A stretch of DNA of 64,000 bases from Mallotus nudiflorus (GCA_947683625.1 CANTUR010000793.1:496001-560000); one strand, 5' to 3'. Shown: positions 1 through 12,886, numbered from the stretch's first letter. Notes: a model not told the origin generated them from the sequence alone. Program-made: numbers and translations.

Positions 1-2388
1 AACATTGCCTATTTTTCAATTGTTAACTCAAGCAATTGTTAACTCAAGCATACATGTAATTATTTGTAAAAATTATTTTCAAATCACATACATATGCATA
101 TTAGAATAATGCATGTGTTCCATAAATATTGCACACCCTATACAAGCTTGTGTTGTCAAATCACTCTAAAAAGCTTTCAAAGATCATAATCATGTATACA
201 TCAACTTTTAAATTTTTGTGAATATGTCTTCCTAAGAGTGAACTAACTCTAGTATATATGACATAGACTAGCTACAAATGCCTTGCCTAAGGCACTAGAG
301 GCTATATGCCAAATTTCAATTATATTTGTTTGACACTCTATAGGCTATATGACACTTTTTAGTTGACCCTATCTAACACCCTAAAGGCTATATAGTGCAT
401 TTCGATTGGCATTGTTTGATGCCCCATAGGCTATATGACACCTTTTTAGTTGACCTTGCTTGACACTTTAAAGGCTATATAGCACCTTTTTTATTGTCCT
501 CCCCCAACGCCTCAAAGACTATATGCCACATTTTTAGTGACCTTGTCTAACACCCTAAAGGCTATATGATACATGTCTTAGTTAACCTTGCATAATGCCT
601 TTGTGGCTAATCATATATAAGTATATGGCTTATGATGGCTTTAGTCAGTTAAATATAGGGATGAGTGTTCAACTAAGATAGGATTCATTGCTTGGAGTGA
701 ACCGGGATAAGATCCTATGCTATCTAAGTTTTTTCTTGATGAATAAGTTCCTAGCTAGGATAAACATAACGTAGTTTGAAAGAGTTTCAATGCTAAAAAA
801 GTGTTTCTAGCATTTGTTATGTTTTGTCAAGAATTAGAACTTAAGATGAGGTTATATGATACAACTATGAGAGTTTAACTAAACCTTGACTTTAGGCTAT
901 ATTGTGATCTTCTAATAAAAGGATTTTAGTGCACGGTAATTTTGACCAAAGGGTTCATGTGAATCAATATATACATTCATTTCTAATTGGGTAGTTATGA
1001 TATCGATGCTAGGGCTCACTCATAACTTATGAGAACTAAATGTGTATAATTGGGATTTTCACATTTATACTTGAATAAGTTTTAAAAAAATATTAAGTGT
1101 TGATATTATTTTTTCATTGCCAATTAGACATGAACCTAGTAAGTCACACCTAAAAGAGTTTTACCAAATCACCATCAATATTAATCTAATTATTGATTGA
1201 AGTGTTTAATCGATTAATCAAATTGGATTTATGCTTTAAGCGATTATTCTAGCATATCATGAAATCTAATTCAAGTGAGGGTTTAATTAGTAATTTATAC
1301 TTAATTAATATGAGATATTAATTGAAGTATTAAAGTAATAATAAATGTTATTTCTATTTAGACTTGAATTAATGGCCCAAGTAGTTTGGGCTTAGGCCTA
1401 AAAGAGTTTTGGACCAAAGATTAATCTAAAGTATTAAGAAAGCTAATGAACCTAATCTAGGTCCTTTTGTTTAATGGATTAGGCTTGGGCCAAGTGTTGG
1501 CCTAATTACTAAGCCTAAGTCCATAAAATAATATAGTCAAATTCAATATATTGGGCATATTAAATCATTTATGTGTAAATTATTGACTTCTTAAGTCCAT
1601 AAAATAATATAATTAAATTTAGCATATTAGGCACACATTAAATCATTAATTTGTAAATTATTGAATTTGGAAAATTAAAGATTAAATCACATAAATAAAT
1701 GTGAGAATGAATGTAGACATAATCCACACTAATGAGTTATACAAGTTGTATACTCCTTATGTCAAATGACATGCTTGTGATCTAATGGGTGATGTCATGA
1801 GATGCTTTCTTTTCTCTATATATGTATAACCTAAGAAATGCTTTATAGTTAAGAAGATAATATGACATAAAAAGAAGAGTGTAGAGCATTATGGGAAACA
1901 CACCAAAATTAGAAATAACTTATATATAATAAAAACCTAAGTGTTCTTACAAAGAATTGAGTTAGTGAAAGGTTTATAAGGGTCAATTAAGAGGACACTT
2001 GCAACTAACTAAATGAAAGCAACAAAGTGATTTAGTGGAGCTTAGGTGTTTTAAGCTAAAGGCCTTACATTTGGAAGACTAGAGAATTTGATTCAAAAGT
2101 TGAACCAAAAGCACTCAAAAGCTTGTAGATCTTAACTGTTGTGGTCTTTATCAAACTAGGAGTTGGTAAGTTTTCTTAAACTCAAAAATTCCTAGGTTGA
2201 CGCTTATATATATATACATATATTATTTTACAATTTAGTTATGTATAACATGCAAAATGGATTCTTGGGAATGGAATTCTTCATGTCATAAAGGGTTATA
2301 TTAGTAAATTTTTTGAAATTTTGTCATACTTAGGCTTATGCTCACCACACATGTTTCTAATGCCTAAGTTGCATAAACGATTCCATCA
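1..2388 (+). repeat. Probable 5' LTR and upstream flank of a decayed Copia element
   Basis: AT-rich DNA without a believable open frame. The last 200 bases (about 2,190-2,388) match 45,471-45,648 closely, and in both copies the match stops at the same place, after TTCCATCA. That is how the right end of an LTR behaves, and a Copia gag follows downstream at 3.8 kb. I therefore read 2,388 as the 3' end of a 5' LTR. Its left end is not visible. Apart from the 43-bp tandem array I recognise nothing in the first 2 kb. LTR identity is an inference. Confidence 0.4.
285..610. repeat. 43-bp tandem repeat, about 7.5 copies
   Basis: The motif GGCTATAT recurs at about 300, 343, 386, 429, 473, 517 (as GACTATAT) and 560, with a last degenerate copy near 605, a constant step of 43-44 bp. 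Alternate units resemble each other more than neighbours (CACCCTAAA versus CTCTATA or CCCCATA just before the motif), so an 86-bp dimer may be the higher-order unit. No coding potential. Confidence 0.88.
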
Positions 2389-2390
2389 AG

Positions 2391-2403
2391 TGGTGCCAAA
2401 CCC
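2391..2403 (+). other. Degenerate primer-binding-site candidate of the left Copia element
   Basis: TGGTGCCAAACCC lies two bases after the inferred LTR end at 2,388. It agrees with the initiator-Met primer site TGGTATCAAAGCC, seen intact elsewhere in this window (56,318; minus strand 63,681-63,693), at 10 of 13 positions. The support is its position directly after a repeat boundary; the sequence match alone is weak. Confidence 0.35.
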
Positions 2404-3805
2404 TTTTTGCACTTTACACATGCTAAATTTATTGATAATTACAATTATTATGATTATACTTGATGTTGGTTGCAAGTGTTGTGGCCTAACATGCTTAAAA
2501 AGGTGTATTTTTGTGTTTTGGACAACAAGTCATATGCCTTGAGACATGGTCGTGTCTGTGACACACCCTGTAACATGGTCATGTCTTATGACATAGCCGT
2601 GTTGTAGGGTGTGTCAGAATATGGATAACATATTGTTTGTTGTTTTATATGCTTTGCAAATTGATTATAACATGCAAGAGTTGTATTTTATTTAATGTTT
2701 GTTTGTCATACTTGCAAGGAATGATCATGGACATAGGTTACACCCTATGGTTTGTAATAATAATAAATTTTATTATTTTGGTATGTAATTAAATGTTAAT
2801 TACATAGACTTAGGATGTAATATTTGTCTTGGTATGCTAAGAAATGAATGTAAATCATAAGAGTTACGAAATGAAGCTTAAAGTGTTCAAGTTGGTGACC
2901 CATTCAACCTTTAGTGGCATCAATCAAGGCCTATGGAGATGGTAACAAGGAGTTTCATGATTTAAAGGATTTTCTTAGGCTATGCTCACTTTGTAATTTT
3001 TTTAGAGAGTTGGAATAGGCTTAGAAAAGGCCTATGATCACTCTTTATTTGTGCATCCATTTTGCATGTTCTATATGTGTATGTGATACATGTATTGTAA
3101 CATGCTATATGCATATGTGATATGTACATATGTAAAGATGCCAAGTAGTGTATGCATGTAATATATACAATCTAAACCGACTAATGTGCAAAGTGAGACT
3201 GAATAATCAAAGACCCAAAAATCTTCTAAACTAAATTTAGGTTTAGGCTCTCTATTAGAGTAATAACTTGCATGGTTTTGGGATTATGTGCATTAGCTAT
3301 GAATATATAAGGGTGTATATAAGGCCTAAGAGATTCATGTAGTGTTATTGTTAAGTATGAGATGTTGTAGGTATATGGTTGCACTATAGGCCAAGAATGG
3401 CAAATAGTAGTACTTGAGGTTTGTAGTGTTGAATCCATACATTTCACTGATCCAATGGTGTGGACCTAACTAATGCCAAAGGCCAAGAATAGCAATGTGT
3501 ACTAGAGGCCCTTAACGTTAAGAGCTAGATTAATGGAACTTCATATAAGATGTGATGGACAAGAGTTATCCACTTAATGAGAACTAATATTCCAAGGATG
3601 ACAATGTGTACTTAAGGGATATTCATGACCTATTAAGAACTCCATCATTCATTAGAAATCCATCTAACAAGGGATTTTCCATTTCCTACTTTGGAAGTGT
3701 AGGATTCACGAACAATGAGAGGCCATTATAATTAAGACCAAATCTAATGGTAATAATAACAATGTTATATAACTAATTATTCTTGTTACATTTATAGAAA
3801 CTTAA
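2404..3805. other. Copia leader region, no gene seen
   Basis: This lies between the candidate primer site and the first recognisable gag codons. It holds an imperfect inverted repeat (2,560-2,615) and otherwise AT-rich, frame-poor DNA. The open frames of 60-70 codons here have no recognisable domain. Confidence 0.5.
2560..2615. repeat. 56-bp imperfect inverted repeat (26-bp arms, 4-base loop)
   Basis: The left arm starts GACACACCCTG and the right arm ends AGGGTGTGTC, around the loop TTAT at 2,586-2,589. About 21 of 26 positions pair, and most mismatches are C/T or G/A transitions, as expected for decay of an originally better palindrome. Related ACATGG(T/C)CGTGT motifs sit just upstream (2,542-2,557). 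It lies in the leader of the decayed Copia element. Confidence 0.6.
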
Positions 3806-5407
3806 TAATATAAGACCATCAAACCCACTTTCAATCATACTCAACCAATATAGGTTCATGGGCCCTAATTTTATAGATTGGCTAAGGAACCTAAAAGTTA
3901 TTTTAGCTTTTGAAAAAATACTATATGTATTATAATAATGCCCACCCAAGCCCCTTCCTAAAAATGCTTCTTATAAGGAGCGTGACACTCTAGAAAAATG
4001 GAAAGATGATGATATCCAAGCACATTGCATAATGTGGGCTTTTGTGAGTATTGAAATCCATAAATAATATGAAAAGTACACACGTGCAAAGGAAATCCTA
4101 CTTCACCTATAAGAGTTGTTTGGTGAACATAGTAGGACCACTAGATATGAGACATCAAAGTAGCTTTTTTGTGCTAAAATGAAGGAGGGTGAGGATGTAG
4201 GAGTCCATGTAAACTCCATGATTAGAGTTATGAGGAGCTAGAGAGTCTAAACTTCATTATAGACTTCCACCTCCAAGTGGATTTAATCCTTCAATCCCTT
4301 CTTGAGTCTTTTAAGCAAACCATTGCCAACTTCCATATGAAAAAAATATAGTGCACTCTTGCAGAGCTTTTGAACATGCTTGTGATAGCCCAAACGGTTA
4401 TTCAAAGGCACAAGGGGAAGGAGGTTGCACTTACTACCTATTCTACTGGGACTAAGAAGGAAGGCAATAAGAAGAAGAAAGGCAAGGCAAGTGTCATCAA
4501 GCACATAGGTGGCATAGCCAAGAATAAGGTCAAGGCAATTATAAAGGAAGAGTAAGGTAAAGGAAAGTTTTTCCACTACCAAGGTGAAGGACATTAAAAG
4601 GTCTTAAGTTCTTTAAGTTTCTCAAAATAAAGGAAAGGGGAAGCAAGTAGAAGGTTAGACTTTCTCTAATTTATTTGCTTTTAAATGTTCTAAGAGCTCA
4701 TTTAATGCATGAGTATTGGATATTGGTGCTAGTTCCCACATTTGTTCATCCTTATAGGATCTAGCAAATGAGAGAAGGTTAAGGCATAATGAAGTGACCT
4801 TAAAGCTTGAAAATAGAGCACAAGTGTTACGGCCATGGCTATATGATCTACTTTTATTGATTTATATAATCATATTTTATTATTAGATGGTGTATTAGAT
4901 GTACCTAATGCCTATAAAAATATTATCTCTATTTCTGGTTTAACTAGAATGGGCTATGAGTTCCATTTTAAAAGAGACGTTTGTAACATTTACTTTAGAA
5001 TTGAAATGGCAGGCATGGGTTATTAAATAAATGGTTTATATTATGTTAATAATAGGTCCAATAATCATGAACCTCAAATTAATGTGAGTGATGAAAATGT
5101 AGTGCAAATTGAAAATGCCTCTAACTTTAAATATCTATAGCACTTGAGATTATATCGCATTGTGGAGGATATGATCAAGAAGTTGGAAACGATAAGAATC
5201 TTGAGCAATTTTGAATCTGCATCCAATCCGACTTGTAAGGCTTGCCTTTAAGGCAAAATGACTGTATCACCATTTGTTGGATAAATGGAAAGAGCCAAGT
5301 ATATGTTGGGGATCATATATAGTGATGTATGTGGACCATTTATTGAAATGGCTAGAGGTGGTTTATATTACTTTATAACATTTATAAATGGTCTATCAAA
5401 ATATGGG
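3806..5407 (+). pseudogene. Decayed Ty1/Copia gag to integrase start, cut by a Gypsy insertion
   Basis: Reading across frames gives a Copia polyprotein with many stops. Gag starts near 3,820, with GPNFIDWLRNL followed by an EKILYVL block. Then come a KERDTLEKWKDDDIQAHC block and the EGEDVGVHVNSMIR stretch of the UBN2-type gag core (4,100-4,330), and a basic linker near 4,400-4,560. The protease motif is DIGASSHIC (about 4,720; canonical DTGA, so the active-site Thr is Ile). A pre-integrase zinc-finger remnant (HLR to NPTCKAC, 5,140-5,250) and the integrase start IIYSDVCGPF (about 5,310) follow. Order gag-PR-INT before RT defines Copia. The frame ends abruptly at 5,407, where the LTR of the large Gypsy element begins. 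No RT or RNase H from this copy was found on the other side. Confidence 0.85.
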
Positions 5408-5738
5408 TGTATGCACTGCCCACTTTTCATGGGAATAGGGACAACAAGATTAGTGTGATATTAGGATACACAAGCTAATGGCGACCATCTACCAGTTGTT
5501 ATTATTTACGGGACGATCTGCCTAAATAGGCTTTGTAGATTGGAGTCGCCACCCAATTTTAATTAGAAAAAGTGAATTACCAAGAACTCACTTTCCTAAC
5601 AAGAGATTTCGGGTTCATGGGGTAGGAGTTACTTATTCTGTTTCTTATTATCTATAACTTAATTAGTCATTACTTCACCCTAATTTTGGTTTTATAATGT
5701 ATTTGCCAAGTATATTTGTTGGTTGATTAAAACGCGGG

Positions 5739-8700
5739 TGTAGACGGCGGGGTTTAGCACTCATACAAGATTTTAGCAACCGTAACACTATTTAGGCTCA
5801 AGGCCTTAGGGAACACACTACTATGTCATAAAGTCATAGCGTGGAGAAGAGGAGTCGCCATTCAGGGTAATAATTGGGACAATTTGATTTGTGGTACTCG
5901 ATTCTCTAAAAGAAAGTGAGCACCACAACCAGGAGATTTTGGGAATGGAATACTAACTTCTCTTAGTCTCGTGTTCATTTAGAATAATTTTATAAATGAT
6001 TATTTCATCCTCTAATTACATGTAATTTTATTTAAATCTTATTTGACATCCATCTAACCCTAGGCATCTAGTCAATAAAATTACACATAAAAAATGCACT
6101 CAAGATCGCGTTGTCCCTAAGTCTAAACTATGTTAATTTTATTAAAAAGTTAGCTAGATCTACATTTTATTTACGTGTGAGAAAGGGACTAAAGATGGGC
6201 CTACATTTTTTATTAATTAGTGAGCCTAGATCTATTTATTTTACTTTGTCTAAAAAATGGGCTTAAGTCTATTCAATTTTAAAGGAAAATTATATTAATG
6301 GGCCTAAGTCTAACTTGGTTTTATTTTAAGTGAAAAGTGGGCCTAGGTCTATTTATTTTAAAAGAAATGAAATTATGTGGGCTGAGTTAAGTCTAAACAA
6401 GTTTTAATTAATTAAGTGGGCCTAAAATTTAATTAATTTAATGGGCCTAAATTGATTTTAATTATTTAAAGCCCTAAACCATTTTTTAAGCCTATTTAAA
6501 GTGAGTTGGAACCTAAGCTTGGGCTTGGGGCCAAAACAAAAAAAAAAGCCCAAAAAACATAAAAAAACATAGCAAAATCAAATTAAAACACATTCAAATA
6601 TAATTTCTAGAAAAACCTAATTTAATTACATACAAACCCTAATTAACTAAAGCCACCATTAATTTTATAAAAGATTACCTAGTGAACCTAGTTTTACTAA
6701 TTAATTTTAAAGTGCAGAAAATTAAATCTTTCACTATTCCCACTATTGGAGCTATTACAAACTACGTAAAAAAATTAAAATTAAACAATTATACACCCAT
6801 GAATTAAAATAACTACAAAGGACACCAAAATGCAGAATGAAAAATTAAAATCCTAAGAACTATTGAAAAATAGTACAGGTTCATCCATGGCATTGCATGG
6901 ATCTTCTGTTCAATTCTTGAACATTAGACTGTTTCCTCCTTAATCCCCGCTCAAATATCAAAATAAAAACAAAAAATCATATTAGTGAAATTTAATACTT
7001 AAATCAATAACAAAAATAAAAGAAAAATCATTAAGGAAGAAAAGAATAAAGAAAAGAACACTATGATGATCTTAGATGCTGTGCAAATGCCTTTTTTAGC
7101 CTATCAGACTAGGATTTTCACCATTAAAATTGAAGTATTGTTAATTCTGGACTGGGATTTGATTGCTTTTAAAAACACTGACGGTATCCAAAATTAGGGT
7201 TTTTTGAAAGACAAAGGTATGTGCGAGGTGTTCTTCATGTCTAAATTTTTAGGGTTTCTGGGTTTTCTCTCAGTCAGTCTATGTAAAGCTCTCCGTCTCT
7301 CTCCCTCTATGTAAAAAAAATCCTTCACGCACCCAGACTCTTTGCTTTTTAAAGCCAAGTCTACATACTAACTTCCCCCATTACAAGAACGGGCTCATCT
7401 CCTCAAAACAGACTAATACGGATTTTAATTTTGAAAGTTATTTACGTGTTTTGAATGCATCAAAATCTTTTTCAGATAAAAATAATAATAAAATTCAATT
7501 TTTAACTAATAAAAAAAATTGAAAAATAGATTAAAAAATGAAAAAAATACGTGAAAAATTGAAAAAATAGGACTTGTTGCGTGTCAGCATTGTGCAATGC
7601 TGACCGACATTATGCAATGCCTAGGGTTTCTAGGTTTTCTCTCAGTCTATTTGTGTAAAGCTCTCAGTCTCTCTCCCTCTATGTAAAAAAAACAACCCTT
7701 CACACACGCAGACTCTTTGCTTTTTAAAGCCAAGGCTGCGTACTGACTTCCCACATTATAGGAACGGGCTCATCTCCTTAAAACAGACTGATAAGGATTT
7801 GATTTTTAAAAGTTATTTACATTTTTTAAATGTGTCAAAATCTTTTTCAAATAAAAATAATAATAAAATTAAATTTTTAACCAATCAAAAACACTAAAAA
7901 ATAGATGAAAAAATGAAAAAAAATAAGCAAAAAATTGAAAAAATAAGACTTGTTGTTCGTCAGCATTTTGCAATGCCGACCGGCATTGTGCAATGCCTAG
8001 GGTTTCTAGTTTTCTCTCAATCTGTCTATGTAAAGCTATCCATCTCTCTCCCTCTATGTAAAAAAAAAAACCCTTCACGCACGCAGACTCTTTGCTTTTT
8101 AAAGCTAAGTCTACATACTAACTTCCCCCATTATAGGAACGGGCTCATCTCCTCAAAACAGACTGATAAGGATTTGATTTTTGAAAATTATTTTCGTGTT
8201 TTGAATGTGTCAAAATCTTTTTCAAATAAAAATAATAAAAAATTCAATTTTTAACTAATCAAAAACACTGAAAAATAAACAAAAAAATGAAAAAAATACA
8301 CGAAAATTTGAAAAAATAGGACTTGTTGTGCATCGGCATTATGCAATGCTGACCGGCATTGTGCAATGCCTAGGGTTTTTGGGTTTTCTCTCAATCTGTC
8401 TGTGTAAAGCTCTCTATCTCTCTCCCTCTATGTAAAAAAAAAAACCCTTAACGCACGCAGACTCTTTGCTTTTTAAAGCCAAGTCTGTGTACTGACTTCC
8501 CCCAATATAGGAATAGACTCATCTCCTCAAAATATATTGATAAGGATTTGATTTTTGAAAGTTATTTACGTGTTTTGAATGCGTCAAATCTTTTTCAAAT
8601 AAAAATAATAAAAAAATTCAATTTTTAACCAATAAAAAACAGTAAAAAAATAGACGAAAAAATGAAAAAAATACACGAAAATTTTAAAAAATAGGACTTG

Positions 8701-9636
8701 TTGCTCATCGGCATTGTGCAATGCCTAGGGTTTCTGGGCTTTTTCTCGATCTATCTATGTAAAGCTCTCTGTCTCTCTCCCTCTGTGTAAAAAAAAAAAA
8801 CCCTTCACACATGCAAACTCTTTGCTTTTTAAAGCCAAGTTTGCATACTGACTTCCCCTATTATAGGAACGGGCTCATCTCCTCAAAAAAATTGATAAGG
8901 ATTTGATTTTTGAAAGTTATTTACATGTTTTGAATGCGTCAAAATCTTTTTCAGATAAAAATAATAATAAAATTCAATTTTTAACCAATAAAAAACACTA
9001 AAAAAATAGACGAAAAAATAAAAAACATATGTAAAAATTTAAAAATACAGGACTTGTTGCGTGTCAGCATTGTGCAATGCCTAGGGTTTCTGGGTTTTCT
9101 CTGTCTGTATGTGTGAAGCTCTCTGTCTCTCTCCCTCTGTGTAAAAAAAAACCCTTCATACAAGCAGACACTTTGCTTTTTAAAGCCAAGTCTGTGTACT
9201 GACTTCCCCCATTACAGGAACGGGCTCATCTCCTTAAAATAGACTAATAAGGATTTGATTTTTGAAATTTATTTACATGTTTTGAATGCGTCAAAATCTT
9301 TTTCAGATAAAAATAATAATAATATTCAATTTTTAACCAATCAAAAACACTGAAAATTAGACCAAAAAATGAAAAAAAAATATGTGAAAAATTAAAAAAA
9401 TAGGACTTGTTATGCGTCAGCATTGTGCAATGCCTACTGGCATTACACAATGCCGGTCGGCATTAAATGCCGAACTTGAAAATTTGACTTCTTTGTAATT
9501 AAATCCTAAAAAAACATTGCAATTTAGTCCCTAAAGTCTAGAAAATCAACAACCAAGTTCAATTTTTGAATAAATTTCATCATAGGGGCTTACGTCGCAA
9601 TTGTACACAATTGCATCCTAAAATTGGGTGCTTACA
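5739..9636 (-). mobile_element. Solo LTR, Tat-like LTR family A, long variant
   Basis: It begins TGTAGACGGCGG and ends GGGTGCTTACA, the reverse complement of the ends of the 2,190-bp solo LTR at 34,137-36,326. The two copies align outside the expanded middle; for example 5,745-6,060 matches the reverse complement of 36,000-36,320. It splits the giant element's 3' LTR: sequence left of 5,738 and right of 9,637 continues collinearly with 43,527-43,880. The flanking five bases GCGGG and ACGGT agree imperfectly, so any duplicated target has decayed. The extra 1.7 kb comes from a six-copy tandem array. No internal region remains, consistent with LTR-LTR recombination. Confidence 0.8.
7230..9450. 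repeat. Six-copy tandem array of a 353-376-bp unit inside a solo LTR
   Basis: The motif GACTTGTTG or a close variant recurs at 7,571, 7,947, 8,320, 8,695, 9,051 and 9,404, giving steps of 376, 373, 375, 356 and 353 bp. Each unit contains AGGGTTTCTGGGTTTTCTC, a CTCTCTCCCTCTRTGTAAAAAA block, an ACTCTTTGCTTTTTAAAG block, GAACGGGCTCATCTCCT, and an AT-rich end closing on GCATTGTGCAATGC palindromes. The last two units share a deletion of about 20 bp, suggesting they arose by a later duplication. The 34 kb and 50-52 kb copies of this LTR show no such array. Confidence 0.92.
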
Positions 9637-10129
9637 ACGGTATAATTAGATTTGGCATGCAAGGATCACAAAATAAATAAATAAGCATTCACCAATCAAT
9701 TAAGCAAGTAATAATGCAAACAAGTAAACATGTAGCGAGTAGCATAAAAGCATGCAAGAAATAAATAAAATAAACACACAAGTAAGCAAAATAAAAAGAA
9801 ACAGGAAAATGGATTAAGGATTATAACCTTTGAAAGAAGCCTATTCTAATAAATACATCCAAAACAGAAAATAAAAGGAGAATTAAGATTAAGGATTATG
9901 TTACTTTGGAAATTCCTATTCTATTAATTACATCAAAATAGAAAAGAAAAATCCTATCCTAATAAACCTACAAAACAAAGGTTAGTTTCCACACACATGC
10001 AAGCACACACCACATTTAAGGAAATTACATATTTTCCATTCATAATAAAGTAATTAAGTTAACTAAAATAGTTAAACAAATAAACAAACAATGATGCTAA
10101 TGAAAGTGCATGATGCAAGGATTTAAAAT

Positions 10130-11560
10130 TTGGTGTATTTTGGTATAAAATTACCATTTTTATTATGAAATAAGATTAATAAAAATAGATAAAGTATAAA
10201 ATGCAAGTGAAATAATTGAAATAGTAAAAGTATTTTTTCTACCATAAAAATATCAACTTTATGATAAAAATAGTAAATTTATCAATAAAAAGATATGAAA
10301 ATAACAAAAATAGTCAAAATGCAAACAAAATAATAAAATGCAAAATTAAAATAATAAAAGTGATAAAGATGTCATTCCCACCATAAAAATATTAACTTTA
10401 TGATAAAAATGACAAATTTATCAACAAAAGAGAAAAAAATAGCAAAGTAATAGAAATAGTAAAAATATAAGAAAAATAATAAAATGCATAATTTAAATAA
10501 TAAAAAGTGATAAAATGTCATTTTTTTACCATAGAAACATTAACTTTATGATAAAAAAAAGATAAATTTATCAACAAAAGGCACAAATACAATAAAATTG
10601 ATGAAAATGCAAGAAAAATGATAAAAATAAATAAAAGTACCGAAAAATGAATAAAAATGCATAATAAAATTATAAAGATGATAAAAGTATTCTTTTCACC
10701 ATAAAAATTTGAACTTTATGATAAAAATAATAAGTTTATCATAAATGGTGCAATATCAATAAAATTTAGGAAAAAGGCACTAAAAATAATAAAAATACAG
10801 AAATATTAATCAAAATAAATACAAATGCAGAAATAAATAACTAAAAATGATAAAGTTGACATTTTTGCCATAAAAACATAAACTTTATGATAGAAATGTC
10901 AACTTTGCCATAAATGGCATAAATGGAATAAAAATAAGGAAAAATGCAAGAAAAATAATAAAAATTGCAGCAATAATATAAATAAATAAAAATGACAGAA
11001 ATAAGTAAATAAAAAAGGATAAAGTTGACATTTTTACCATAAAAACATAAACTTTATGATAAAAAGTGCCAAATTTACCATAAAAGGCATAAATGCAAGA
11101 AAAATATGGAAAAAATGAAAAGAATTGCAGAAATAATATAAATAAATTAAAATGGCAGAAATAAATAAACAAAAATAATAAATTTGACATTTTTACCATA
11201 AAAATATGAACTTTATGATAAAAGTGCTAAATTTACCATAAAAGGCATAAATGCAATAAAATTAAGGAAAAACACAAGAGAATTGATAAAAAAAAAAAAT
11301 TACAGCAATAAATATAAATAAATAAAACTTGCAGAAATAAATAAATAAAAATGATGAAGTTGACATTTTTACTCGAAAAACATAAAATTTATGATAAAAA
11401 TGTCAAATTCACCAAAAATGACATTAATAGAAGAAAAATGAAAAAATAATAATATTAATTGCAGAAATAATAATAAAAAATTAAAATAACAAATTAAAAT
11501 GATACAAAAACAATAGTAAAATTGCTAACCTTGCACCAAAATATCCATTTTTAATATAGG
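10130..11560. repeat. AT-rich tandem array of about 135-178 bp units in the giant LTR
   Basis: AACTTTATGATA recurs about eight times between 10,255 and 11,390, at steps of roughly 135-178 bp. Each unit runs from a poly-A-rich purine stretch to TTTTTACCATAAAAA. The partner LTR (44,320-44,680) keeps about three units before it ends. Copy number therefore changed between the two LTRs after insertion, or the lost outer part of the right LTR held the rest. A 104-codon open frame here is only a by-product of the repeat. Confidence 0.78.
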
Positions 11561-12448
11561 AAGAAAATAATGCAAAAATGAATGCAAACGCTCTCGGATT
11601 ACACCCGAACTACTCACACATTTTACATATCTTATTCTCAAATTTCATCATCACATAAAAATCACAACTTTATCACAAAGTAAATAATAAGAATAAAATG
11701 CAAAAATGATGGAAAATGAAATAAATTAATTAAAAAATGAAGAAAAATGCAAAAATGATTATTTTTAATAATAAAAATAATAGGGAGATCCTTAGAGGGA
11801 CCGGGTAATTACCCTATATGTGTGCTTTGGCAAAGATGTGAATTGGTTTGGATTTAATGGTCTAAACTCAAGACAAAGAGAGTGATTTTTTTTTTCAGTG
11901 TTTAGTTAAATGGGTCTCTAAGTGTGTTAGGAGTGAGAAAGAGTGTGAGAAATGCATCTAAAATAGTGGTTTTTCTCTCATTAAATGTCTGCCTTGAAGT
12001 GTGTGCCCTTCCCCCTTCACAAAAAAGGGAAAAAATGAATTTTTCTAGGTACAGGATGTTGGTCCCATAAGCTTGGGATCATGATCCCATACTCTTAGGA
12101 GTAATCCCACGCTCTTGGGATCATGGTCCCACACAAGGACAAATAGGTCATTTTGACTTACGAGGTTGGCTTAGGATCTCACATTCATGGGCCATCAACC
12201 TAAGCTCATGGGTTGGCCCATCCTTGTGGGCTCTTCCCTCATTTTTTAGTCCTGTTTACCTCACTAAATGGGTTTTTTGCAGTTTTGGGTATAGGTTTTT
12301 TTTTTTTTTGGTTTCTTTGTGGTTTTTCTAGGTTTCCACTTAGTTTGAGCATGTCAATAAGACTCTTGAAGAAGCTTCCCCTTATATGACTAATAGGAAT
12401 CCTTCATTATTGGATTTTTTAAGGAGAATTGTTAAAATTTGGGTGTCA

Positions 12449-12462
12449 ATAGTTCCCCCTGC
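12449..12462 (-). other. Polypurine tract of the giant Tat-like element
   Basis: On the minus strand GCAGGGGGAACTAT directly precedes the LTR start TGACACCC. A G-rich tract abutting an LTR is the plus-strand primer of reverse transcription and fixes the element's orientation. Similar junctions recur in the neighbouring array near 15,820 and 28,380. Confidence 0.65.
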
Positions 12463-12886
12463 TTTACATGCGTTGATTAAGCTATCGCTTGTCAATGCAT
12501 GAGAAGTAAGTTTTAAAAAAACACATGGAATTAAAACTTTCATGAGGGTATTGTGCATGCATTTGGCTGTTGCCAATGCACCAGGAGTAAGTTTTAAAAA
12601 CACTGTGAGGGTGTTGTGTATGCATTTGATTGTTGCCAATACACGGGCAGCAATTTTAACAATAAGGTGAAAACTTTTATAAGGGTGTTGCGCATGCATT
12701 TGGCTGTTGCCAATGCATTAGGAGCAAGTGCAAGAAAAACTTTTTATGAATGTTACTATATAGCTTTTGCCAAGCCGCAAGCATGGGTTCATTGTAACCT
12801 TTACCAAGCCACAAGTGAGGACTTATTGCTGCCTTTATTAAGTTGCAAGTGAGGGTGCACTATATATCCCTAAATGGGATTTGAGT

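Larger units (their letters stand above)
5408..12448 (-). repeat. 3' LTR of the giant Tat-like element, interrupted by a solo LTR
   Basis: On the minus strand the LTR starts TGACACCCAAATTTT at 12,448, directly after a polypurine tract, and ends in GTGCATACA at 5,408. Its left 330 bp and the part beyond the nested insertion align with 43,521-44,680, identifying the partner LTR. Without the nested solo LTR (5,739-9,636) it measures about 3.1 kb. The central part (about 10.1-11.6 kb) is an AT-rich tandem array with more copies than in the partner LTR. The first 535 bp (11,914-12,448) are repeated again in the adjacent 3' UTR array. Confidence 0.8.

Noticed and set aside
4283..4594. 103-codon minus-strand open frame
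   Set aside because: It lies opposite the Copia gag core, whose motifs are clear on the plus strand; no domain of its own.
7230..9450. CRISPR-like repeat array
   Set aside because: The units are contiguous tandem copies without distinct spacers, and the context is a plant LTR.
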